A DNA stretch of 64,000 nt, from the NCBI GenBank assembly GCA_027422505.1, contig JAPQWV010001623.1, forward strand, positions 1 to 64,000, in the 5' to 3' direction. A model generated the notes under the pieces. That model saw only the letters and a list, made by a program, of their open reading frames with translations. It made no database searches and was not told where the DNA came from. Below are positions 1-8,600 of this stretch, piece by piece. Numbering within the stretch: position 1 is the stretch's first letter; every line of letters starts with the position of its first letter. A program made the translations under genes and the position numbers. This DNA is from Craterostigma plantagineum (taxonomy: Eukaryota > Streptophyta > Magnoliopsida > Lamiales > Linderniaceae).

Positions 1-417
1 TCTGAAACAGCTTTAGGTGCTTTTTCATTTAAAAATTCATTGTATTATGGTCTGAATTAGTTTTATATTATTTGACTTGGTTGTTATTGACCCAACCTTA
101 GAACAAGTAAACGAGTTGGAGGTGTTGGACAAGCTCTCCAATGTCTTAAAGTGTGATGCCTGCAAGAAACTCTTGTTTCAAATTGTTGTCAGCATGCGGG
201 CACAGTCAGTATGTTTTACTTTACATAAGATATAATTGTCGCTCTTCTAAACACCAATCTGCCTTCTTGAAAACCAAAGATACTATATTTCTTCAATCTA
301 GTTTATTGTTAGGAATGCATAAATGTGGAGGAGAAAATGGTGCTTTTAACTACCTGGCTTGTGATCATGTTTGCTAGAATTGCCAACATGTTGTGTGTAT
401 TCCCTCACTCACTTATC
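1..417 (+). pseudogene. RING/Cys-rich protein gene remnant (left copy, 5' cut by window)
   Basis: Three frames carry short Cys/His modules that look like worn RING-finger pieces. Around 110-165 a frame reads CDACKKLL, followed after a frame change by ACGHSQ near 190-205. Near 320-375 another frame gives a KCGG...ACDHVC pattern and then hits a stop. The modules are in different frames with stops between them, so this is not a working gene. Copia sequence starts abruptly at 418, so the gene was probably truncated there. RING domains usually act in E3 ubiquitin ligases; the assignment rests on cysteine spacing only. Upstream exons are visible in the right copy. Confidence 0.4.
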
Positions 418-678
418 AGGAAAGTCCTGCTGGAGAAGGGATTCCAGCGAAGTCCCTCTTCAGAATCAACGGGTAGAGTCGGTTCAGCAGCTGTACATAG
501 GATTGGCCGCGTGATGAATCAAGTGGGTAGGACCTGAATTCTTCATCCGGATATGTGTAGCCTGTACAATGAAGGCCAATGAACGTTCGTGATAATTACG
601 AATGGGTTACTCTCAAACAAACTCGCTGGAATGAGCGCTTGGTGAAGAAGACGCTGAATGCGGCTGGAGGGGGAGAAT
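418..678 (+). mobile_element. Ty1-copia internal 3' end fragment with polypurine tract
   Basis: This piece repeats 2524-2786 closely and ends with the same purine-rich tract (about 662-678, GGCTGGAGGGGGAGAAT) directly before an LTR. It is therefore the 3' end of an internal region belonging to a copia element whose body is missing. It abuts unrelated RING-like sequence at about 418. The LTR at 679 would serve both as its 3' LTR and as the 5' LTR of the following element. Confidence 0.75.
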
Positions 679-1241
679 TATTGAGATCCAGCCGCCGCAA
701 GAAGACAAAACAATATAATAAAATAATATTATAATATTTTATTATAATACTATTTTATACATAATAAATTAATGAATGGCTCGTATTAAAAGGGCGACGC
801 GGCAGATTCCTTCCACTGATTTCGAGCGGTCCAGAAGAGCTGAAGACATCTATAAATAGGCTGAGGATTCTTCAGTATTGTCATCCCATATAAAATAAGA
901 AGTTTAGTACGAGAGAAATAGTGAGAGGGAAACTTATTAGTGTCGAAAAGGGTGAGAGCGAGTTTAGTTTTACTGGGGTAGTTGGGAGTAGGTACAAATA
1001 TATTACTCGGGTGGGTAAGGGGTCTCTAGTTTGGGTTTAAACATGAGCGTTAAATTTGTACAGTGTAATATTCTCAATATAGGAAGGTTGGTGCTCTCCG
1101 TGGAGGCAGGCGGTATTGGCCGAACATGTAAAAATCCCGTGTTCTCTATTGGTGTCATTTCGACTTTATATTGTCCATATACAATTGTCGCGGATCAAAA
1201 TCAACCTTCCGCTGGGCCCGAAAAATTACCGCTCAACCCCA
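679..1241 (+). mobile_element. Ty1-copia LTR (5' LTR of the gutted element)
   Basis: The LTR starts after the purine tract with TATTGAGATCC (the partner at 2787 reads TGTTGAGATCC, a normal TG start) and ends CCCCA at 1241. That end is confirmed by the inverted copy beginning TGGGGTTGAG at 3562. It is about 563 bp long. A TATAAATA box lies at 851-858, as expected for an LTR promoter. A primer binding site follows six bases later. Confidence 0.8.
851..858 (+). promoter_or_regulatory. TATA box in copia LTR
   Basis: TATAAATA lies in the middle of the LTR, where copia promoters place it. The second LTR has the weaker TATAAATT at the matching place, about 2945. There is no evidence that it is active. 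Confidence 0.5.
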
Positions 1242-1246
1242 ATAAG

Positions 1247-1258
1247 TGGTATCAGAGC
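1247..1258 (+). other. Copia primer binding site (initiator Met tRNA)
   Basis: TGGTATCAGAGC is complementary to the 3' end of plant initiator Met tRNA and sits six bases after the LTR end. It is the standard minus-strand primer site of plant copia elements. Confidence 0.9.
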
Positions 1259-1286
1259 CAAGCTTAATTGAATCTCTGGAAGGATA

Positions 1287-2584
1287 ATGGCGACGGAAAG
1301 CAATTTCAAAGTGCGACAATTTGATGGTACGGAGAGTTTCACTATGTGGTAGAGACGAGCGAAGGATATACTTGTTCAACAAGGCTTGGCTAAATCTTTG
1401 AAAGGGGAAACGGCAAAGCCTGAGAAAATGACGAAAGAAGACTGGGAGGATTTGGGCTCAAGATGTGTCGGCACATTCGTACATTGCGGATAACATTATT
1501 GATAATGTTGTTAATGAGGATTCTGCACCAAACGTGTGGGTGAAGTTGGAAGAGCTGCATCTCGGGGAAAACTTAACCACAAAGTTAGATCTGAAGCAGG
1601 AGCTGTCCCGGCCGAAGATGGAGGAAGGTGGGAATCTCATGGATCACATTATCGTGTTCAACGGACTCGTGGATCAACTTGCAAAAGTTGATGTGAAGTT
1701 ATCGTAAGAAAATTAAGGCCCTTTTACTTCTTACCTCACTTCCTGATTCTTATGATAATTTGGTCACAACCATCTTGTACGGAAAGATGACAGTGAAGAT
1801 GGTGGATGTAGAGTCAACTCTTTTGGCGCATGAAAAGATTAGATGATCAAATTATGGGGATAGCCGAAATTCAACGTTGGCTATACACGGGGAGAATCAT
1901 TGAGGAAGGTTCCACCCAGGGAATTTGGAGATAGCAGCAGGTCCAAATCAAAGAATGGAGGGAAGAGCATCGTGTGCTACAAGTGTGGTGAGCCGGGACA
2001 CATCAAGAGGAATTGTCCGACTTGGAGGAAGGACAAGAACGGCGAGAAAGATTCCACAACCATGATAGCACAGGACACGGATGATGTTGTAGACGTTCTC
2101 ACGGTCTACAATGATGGTGCTTTTTCTCAGGATGAATAGATATTGATGAAAGAAAATATTTTGATACGTTCCAGAAGATACGAAGAGGTTCGTTTCCATG
2201 GCTGATGGATACCGTCATGTGGTTCGTGGTGTTGGAACTGTGAAGATCAAAATGACTGATGGAGCGGTGCGAGCTTTGGGTGGTGTGATATTTATCCCAA
2301 ACTTATGGAAGAATTTAATATCCATGAGCCAGTTAGATTCGAAGGGCTATGAGGGTTCCATAGCAGGGGGAGTCTGTAAAACCACACATGGCGGAAAAGT
2401 CCTACTGAAGGGAGAAGAGCGTGGAGGTTTGTATCGTTTGGGCGGGAGTGTAGTGCAATATATTCTGACTTCGATGGGTTCACAAAAGTCGTGCGCGCAT
2501 GGTGAAAATGCAGACGATGGTGAGAAGGAAAGTCCTGCTGGAGAAGGGGTTGCATCGAAGTCCCTCTTCAGAATCGACGGGTAG
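1287..2584 (+). pseudogene. Ty1-copia gag and protease-flank pseudogene
   Basis: The ATG at 1287 begins a copia-type Gag (FDGTESF) with an in-frame TAG soon after FTMW. A frame at 1465-1707 continues the UBN2-like capsid region. A CCHC zinc knuckle (CYKCGEPGHIKRNC) is encoded at about 1975-2020. The frame at 2198-2584 matches the stretch that follows the copia protease (FIPNLWKNLIS, then GLYRLGG, the start of the GAG-pre-integrase region). The catalytic D-S-G of protease is not visible, and integrase, reverse transcriptase and RNase H are absent: the sequence jumps straight to the 3' untranslated end. The element is non-autonomous as well as frameshifted. Confidence 0.8.
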
Positions 2585-2786
2585 AGTCGTTTCGACAGCT
2601 GCACATAGGATTTGCCGCGTGATTAATCAAGTGGGTATGTCCTGAAGTCTAGATCCGGATATGTGTAGCTGGTACAAGGAAGGCCAATGAACGTTCCTGG
2701 TAATTACGAACGGGTTACTCTCAAACAGACTCGCTGGAATGAGCACTTGGTGAAGAAGACGCTGAATGCGGCTGGAGGGGGAGAAT
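2585..2786 (+). mobile_element. Copia 3' untranslated end with polypurine tract
   Basis: About 200 bp of non-coding copia sequence ends in the purine-rich tract at about 2770-2786. It is nearly the same as 480-678. It joins the protease-flank frame directly to the 3' LTR, which marks the internal deletion of the pol domains. Confidence 0.7.
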
Positions 2787-3180
2787 TGTTGAGATCCAGC
2801 CGCCGCAAGAAGACAAAACAATATAATAAAATAATATTATAATATTATTTTATATATATAATAATTAATGAACGGTTCATATTAAAGGGCGACGCGGCGG
2901 ATTCCTGTCCACCGGTTCGAGCGGTCCAGAAGAGCTGAAGACATCTATAAATTGGCTGAGGATTCTTCAGTTATTATCATCCCAAATAAGTTAGAAATCA
3001 TTATGTAGGAGAGGTGGCCGAGCGGTTCAAGGCGTAGCATTGGAACTGCTATGTAGGCTTTTGTTTACCGAGGGTTCGAATCCCTCTCTTTTCGTACCTT
3101 AACTATATATAATAGACCTATTTTATTAACAACATAACAACAAATAGGTATCAGTTAGAGAGAAATAGTGAGAGGGAAAA
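2787..3180 (+). mobile_element. Ty1-copia 3' LTR, proximal part, carrying a plastid-derived insert
   Basis: The sequence from 2787 matches LTR 679 onward, is interrupted between about 2995 and 3152 by plastid-like DNA including trnS, and resumes as GAGAGAAATAGTGAGAGGG up to about 3180. The remaining ~300 bp of LTR is not here; it is found inverted at 3561-3858. AGTTAG occurs on both sides of the insert (2989-2994 and 3153-3158). Confidence 0.75.
3008..3094 (+). tRNA. trnS-GGA: Plastid-type tRNA-Ser (GGA), transferred copy
   Basis: The 87-nt segment folds as a class II serine tRNA with a long variable arm. The anticodon loop TTGGAAC gives GGA and the T arm is GAGGG-TTCGAAT-CCCTC. It closely resembles chloroplast trnS-GGA. 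The acceptor stem closes with several G-U pairs, and no CCA is encoded. It lies inside a retrotransposon LTR, so it is a nuclear insertion of plastid DNA and probably not expressed as a tRNA. Confidence 0.85.
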
Positions 3181-3560
3181 CTCCTACCAACGGAATCAAA
3201 GCCCCAACTTGAAGTCTTACCTGGTCAAAACAGAACCTCTTGAACCTCATGAACAACACCCTCAACCTGCTCACAAATGGAAGAGTGCGGCTCGCTCCCC
3301 GTCTTCCCAAGCTCATCCTCTCAAACCCGCTAACACCATAAAACGCTTGCTCCCAGTATACATTGAATAAATTGGAACATTCTCCTTCCATCCGGTGCTA
3401 ACGAAGAATCGAGAGGACTACCTCTCTAGTCTCTACTGACGTAGGGTATTTCGCTCTTGATTTCTTTTGTCTGATTTAACTTTCTTCGTTCAATTTAGAC
3501 AGATCCTATTGAAGAAATAAGGATGTGTTGTACTCTGATATTTCGGAAAGCATGGATGTG
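3181..3560. other. Unassigned filler between split LTR halves
   Basis: About 380 bp with no recognised domain. A plus frame is open for roughly 60 codons (Pro/His/Lys-rich) and a minus frame for 78 codons at 3155-3391; I recognise neither. The segment sits exactly between the two oppositely oriented LTR halves, so it probably entered with the rearrangement. Confidence 0.4.
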
Positions 3561-3858
3561 TTGGGGTTGAGCAGTAAGTTTTTGGGCTCAGTGGAAGGTT
3601 GATTTTGGATTCGTGACAATTTTATATGGACAATATAAAGCCGAAATGACACCAATAGAGAACACGAGATTTTTACGTATTTCGGTCAATACCGCCTGTA
3701 TCCACGGAGAGCACCAGCTTTACTATATTGAGAATATTACAGCGTACGAATTTAATGCTCGTGTTTAAACCCAAACTCGAGACTCCTTACCCACCCGGGT
3801 AATACATTTGTACCTACTCCCAACTACCCCAGTAAAGCTAAACTCGCTCTCACTCTTA
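3561..3858 (-). mobile_element. Inverted distal half of the copia LTR
   Basis: The reverse complement of this stretch matches about 940-1241 of the LTR, beginning TGGGGTTGAG (LTR 3' end) and running to the GTGAGAGCGAG region. Divergence is visible but moderate. It completes, in the wrong orientation, the LTR that breaks off at 3180, consistent with an inversion or with repair using the other LTR. Confidence 0.8.
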
Positions 3859-3862
3859 TTGA

Positions 3863-4147
3863 CCCAGAGAAATCAGGGAGCTGGCTTTGCTAAGAATGGA
3901 AAGGTACAAAAGCCGGGTGAAAGCAGCCTATGACTGTAGGATAAAACCCAGACGATTCCAGGTGGGAGATCTGGTCCTAAGGAGAGCGAATGCGCTCAAA
4001 CCACTGAGAAAGGTGGACTCGACTTGGGAAGGCCCCTATCAAGTGGCCCGCATTCTGGGAGCAGGCGCTTATGAGCTAAAGGACAAGGATGGACGTGGAC
4101 TACCTCGTCCCTGGAACGTCTCGAAGTTGAAGAAATACTATGCTTAG
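3863..4147 (+). pseudogene. Ty3-gypsy integrase C-terminal fragment
   Basis: An 86-codon frame from 3887 (open upstream to about 3863) encodes the C-terminal part of a gypsy integrase: KPRRFQVGDLVLRRA, then WEGPYQVARILGAGAYEL, ending RPWNVSKLKKYYA and a stop. This ending is typical of the Tat/Ogre/Retand-like lineages without a chromodomain. The catalytic core and everything upstream are missing: the fragment begins at the copia LTR junction. It is followed by tandem repeats, a common trait of the 3' ends of these elements. Confidence 0.75.
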
Positions 4148-4342
4148 TATGGCTGGAAAAAGTTGTATATAAATCAAACGAGGAGGTGTAATCTTTTTCC
4201 TTCGCCAAGGTTTTATCCCAAGGGGGTTTTACTTGGCAAGGTTTTAACGAGGCATCGTCCTTTGAATGAAAAAAGAAGTTTTCTTCAAAATCCATGTGCG
4301 ACTCTCTTCCAGAATTGGGAATGGTGATACCAGGCTCTAGGT
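4148..4342 (+). other. Gypsy 3' non-coding sequence
   Basis: Sequence after the integrase stop with no frame of note. It leads into the 85-bp repeats and is probably the 3' untranslated part of the same gypsy element. Confidence 0.4.
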
Positions 4343-4827
4343 TACCCTGGTTTAACGCATGGCGAACACAGATTGGGTTATATCCCGAAGGTCTGTGCAG
4401 AGCACGCATCGCACAGATTGCGCTTGAATTCCAGGCTTAACGCCTGATGAACCTAGATTGGGTTATATCCAGGAGGGCTGTGCAAAGCACGCCCCGCGCA
4501 GATTGCGCTTGAATTCCAGGCTTAACGCCTGATGAACCTAGATTGGGTTATATCCAGGAGGGCTGTGCAAAGCACGCCGCACGCAAATTGCGCTTGAATC
4601 CCAGGCTTAACGCCTGATGAACCTAGATAGGGTTATATCCAGGAGGGCAGTGCAAAGCACGCCTCGCGCCGATTACGCTTGAATCACAGGCTTAACGCCT
4701 GATGAACCTAGATTGGTGTTATATATAGGAGGGCTGTGCAAAGCACGCCCCGCGCATGTGGCGCTTGAATCCCAAGCTTAACGCCTGATGAACCTAGATT
4801 GGGTTATATCCAAGAGGGCTGTTTCCA
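4343..4827 (+). repeat. 85-bp tandem repeat, about 5.7 copies
   Basis: A unit containing GGCTTAACGCCTGATGAACC, then GGGTTATATCC and GTGCAAAGCACGCC recurs with its CCAGG at 4431, 4516, 4601, 4686 and 4772, giving periods of 85-86 bp. The first and last units are diverged. GGCTTAACGCC and GTGCAAAGCAC are partly palindromic, so each unit could form small hairpins. Such arrays are common near the 3' ends of Tat/Ogre-type gypsy elements. Confidence 0.9.
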
Positions 4828-5330
4828 TAGAAGGCCTAATGCGGACCACCAAGGGATATCAAGGTAAAATGCGAGGATGGAAGGTCCGGAGGAACACTCT
4901 TTGTATACTTCGAATGTGCTAATGGACATTAGCACAATCCGAAGTAGGGGAGTGGAGAGTGGTGGTGGCGTAAGCTTGTAGATTAACGGCATGACGAATC
5001 CCAATGAAGCGAGATTGAAGTGCAAGTAAGACACGCTTGTAGATTAACGGCATGACGAATCCCAATGAAGCGAGATTGAAGTGCAAGTAAGACAAGGAGA
5101 AATGCATTAGCAGGAATATACACAATAAAACAGCACAAATAGTCCGACAGAAACGACAAGCAGGAAAAATGCAAAAGAGGAAGACAACACGAAAAAAGGA
5201 AGGTGGAGCGCTAGAACCAGCAGTAGGGTCGGGGACCTCCGAAGTAGCCTGCTGCACTAACTCTGAAAGCTGACCCATGAGGACTTCCGGGGAGGCCTCC
5301 AGCAAAGCTGCCGAGCATCGAGGTATTTAA
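4828..5330. other. Gypsy 3' region with an antisense open frame
   Basis: This contains a 61-bp tandem duplication and a minus-strand 128-codon frame (4919-5305) starting MLEASPEVLMGQLSELVQQ and then becoming low in complexity. I do not recognise the product. The region probably belongs to the gypsy element whose integrase tail is at 3863-4147. Confidence 0.35.
4974..5095 (+). repeat. 61-bp perfect tandem duplication
   Basis: Two head-to-tail copies of a unit starting GCTTGTAGATTAACGG lie at 4974 and 5035 and look identical by eye, so this is a recent slippage or exchange event shared with the right copy (about 42166-42287). Confidence 0.9.
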
Positions 5331-5617
5331 GTGTTGACCACTTCGTTAAATTCCAGAGACGGTCACGGTAATAATTAGGACTTAAGTGCTTAATTAATTA
5401 ACTAAGTGAGACTCATAATAATTAAAATTATTAGATTGGATTTAATTATTATTTAAAATCGAGGACTAAATTGAGAATTTAGAAACCTCAAGGGCCGAAT
5501 TGAAATTATTATAAAATTAAAAATATAAAATAGAAAAATCAACACATCCCATCGTGGGATGTGTAAAACATATGACTCATGACTCATTAGTTGAGTCATT
5601 AACAAGTGCCTCAATTG
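5331..5617. other. AT-rich leader of the array with three hairpins and GCN4-like sites
   Basis: There is no coding frame. Between 5542 and 5626 lie three inverted repeats: ACACATCCCA/TGGGATGTGT with a 3-base loop (5542-5564), GACTCA/TGAGTC (5581-5597), and AACAAGTG/CACTTGTT (5601-5626). TGACTCA occurs at 5573 and 5580 and TGAGTCA at 5592. This block occurs once, in front of the first array unit, and is not repeated in the units. Confidence 0.6.
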
Positions 5618-8600
5618 ACACTTGTTTTACTTGATTAAATAAAAAAAATTGAATAAGTACTAGAACATGAAATGTGGGATAAAAAAGTGATAAGCTATGT
5701 ACTTGATTTTGTTCAAAATAAACTAGAGAGAAGAGAAACAAAGTGAGTTTAAGTTTTGAACTTCTAAACCCACGCAGTGAAGCCACGAGTTTGTTTGATG
5801 AGTCCCGACGCCTGATCCAAACTGCGTCTAGCCATCGGGAGCAGTCTCGGAGGTTCGTTCAAGGTCATACCAGCGTGAAAATCTAGCCCGGAGGCCCCGG
5901 GATCCTGACGAGGTGCTTCAACGTACATCCGAGGCGACGACAGAAGAAATCCCGTTTACTTGTGCTATACCTCGAACCTTAACGATTTGATTTATGAAAA
6001 ATACCAACGGTATCGGAACAATTCGAAAGACCCCTCGTTACGTTGGGAAGTGTAGTATTATTTTGGAAAATTTGGTGTCGATCGAAAATTGTTTCGATCA
6101 TCAAAATAGTCGAAAGACAGCAGGCTGCTGCTTTACTCGAATTGCTAGTTTCGAACCACTGAACTGATTTTACGAAAAATACCATACGACGACGGAATAA
6201 TTCTCAAGACACCTCATTGCGATGTCAGGAAGTGTAGAATTATTCTGGAAAGTTTGGTATTGATTGGAAATCGTTGGTCACCAAATAGTCGAAAAAAGCT
6301 GATGACTGCCGCTTTATTCGATTAGCTTGGATAAAATCATCAATTCGAATAAATACGAAATAAATTCAAATTTTGATAATTGAATTAATCTTGGCCTCCC
6401 GAGGCTTAGGGCAGTATCTAAGGACCTTCGGAGAAGCTGAAGGGCGTTAGGTCTAATTTAGATACTAAAAATCAAAATTTCGTCACCCTACGAAGTGTCG
6501 GCGACTTAGTTAAATTCCAGTGACGCTTGCTTTACTTGATTACATAAAAAAAATTTAATAAATACTAGAACATGAAACGTGGGATAAAAAAGGTGATAAG
6601 CTCTTGATTTTGTTCAAAATAAACTAGAGAGAAGAGAAAGAAAGTGAGTTTAAGTTTTGAACTTCTAAAGACACGCACGTCAAGCCACGGGTTCATTTGA
6701 CGAGTCCCAACGCCTGATCCAAACCGCGTCTAGCCATCGGGAGCAGTCTCGAAGGTTCGTTCAAGGTCATACCAGCGTGACAATCTAGCCCGGAGGCCCC
6801 GGGATCCTGACGAGGTGCTTCAACGTACATCCGAGGCGACGACAGGTGAAATCTCGTTTACTAAAGCTATACCTCAAACCTTAACGATTTAATTTATGAA
6901 AAATACCACACGGTATCGGAATAATTCGAAAAATCCCTTGTTATGAAATTCGGGAAGTGTAGAATTTTTCAGGAAAATTTGGTGTCGATCGAAAATCGTT
7001 CGGATCATCAAATAGTCGAAAGACGGCAGGCTGCTGCTTTACTCAGATTGCTAGTTTCGAACTAGTGAATTGATTTTACGAAAAATACCATAGACATCGG
7101 AATAATTCGAAAGACACCTCATTGCAATGTCGGGAAGTGTAGAGTTATTGTGGAACGTTAGGTATTGATTGGAAATCGTTTCGATCACCAAATAGTCGAA
7201 AAACTGCTGACTGCCGCTTTATTCAATTAGTTTTGATAAAATTATCAATTCGAATAAATTCGAAATAAATTCGAGTTTTGATAATTCGAATTAATCTTGG
7301 TCTCCCGGGGCTTAGGGCAGTATCTCAGGACCTCCGGAGAAGCCGAATGGCGTTAGGTCTAATTTAGATATTAAAAATCGAAAATTCGTCACCCTACGAA
7401 GTGTTGCCGACTTAGTTAAATTCCAACGACGCTTGTTTTACTTGATTAAATAAAAATAATTGAATAAATACTATAAGATGAAACGTGGGATAAAAAAGTG
7501 ATAAGCTATGTACTTGATTTTGTTCAAAATAAACTAGAGAGAAGAGAAACAAAGTGAGTTTAAGTTTTGAACTTGTAAAGCCACGTACGTCAAGCCACGG
7601 GTTCGTTTGACGAGTCCCGACGCCTGATCCAAAATGCGTCTAGCCATCGGGAGAAGTCTCAGAGGTTCGTTCAAGGTCATACAGGCGTGAGAATCTAGCC
7701 CGGAGGCCCCAGGATCCTGACGAGGTGCTTCAATGTACATCCGAGGCGGCAACAAAAGAAATCCCGTTTACTGAAGCTAACCGTAACGATTCGATTTACG
7801 AAAATACCAAACGGTATCGGAATAATTCCGAGGACCCCTCGTTACAAATGCTGGGAAGTGTAGAATTATTCTGGAAAATTTGGTGTCGATCGAAAATCGT
7901 TCCCATCATCAATAGTCGAAAGACGGCAGGCTGTCGCTTTACTCGAATTGATAGTTTCGAACCAATGAATTGATTTTACGAAAAATACCATACGACATCG
8001 GAATAATTCGTAAGACACCTCATCGCGATGTCGGGAAGCGTAGAATTATTTTGTAAAGTTTGGTATTGATCGGAAATCGTTTCGATCACCAAATAGTCGA
8101 AAAACTGCTGACTGTCGCTTTATTCTATTAGTTTGGATAAAATTATCAATTCGAATAAATTCGAAATGAATTCGAATTTTGATAATTCGAATTAATCTTG
8201 GTCTCCCGAGGCTTAGGGCAGTATCTCAGGACCTCCGGAGAAGCCGAGGGCATTAGTTCTAATTTAGATATTAAAAATCGAAAATTCGTCACCCTACGAA
8301 GTGTCGCCGCTTAGTTAAATTCCAGTGACGCTTGTTTTACTTGATTAAATAAAAAATTGAATAAATACTAGAACATGAAACGTGGGATGAAAAAGATGAT
8401 AAGCTATGTACTTGATTTTGTTCAAAATAAACTAGAGAGAAGAGAAACAAAGTGAGTTTGAGTTTTGAACTTCTAAAGCCACGCACGTCAAGCCACGGGT
8501 TCGTTTGACGAGTCCCAATGCCTGATCCGAACTGCGTCTAGCCACCGGGAGCAGTCTCAGAGGTTCGTTCAAGGTCATACGGGCGTGACAATCTAGCCCG

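Noticed and set aside
2292..2604. Antisense frames of 85-87 codons over the copia protease flank
   Set aside because: They are shadows of the copia coding strand, whose motifs (zinc knuckle, NLIS, GLYRL) are clear.
3008..3094. Functional nuclear tRNA-Ser gene
   Set aside because: It is plastid-type in sequence, sits in an LTR, and its acceptor stem has several wobble pairs; a transferred fragment is more likely.
3996..4409. Minus-strand 137-codon frame over the gypsy integrase tail and 85-bp repeats
   Set aside because: It overlaps the recognisable integrase C-terminus in the opposite strand and runs into repeats, with no family resemblance.
5979..6185. Minus-strand 68-codon frame in the first array unit (and its right-copy match)
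   Set aside because: It lies in satellite-like DNA, matches no domain and is not kept in the other units.
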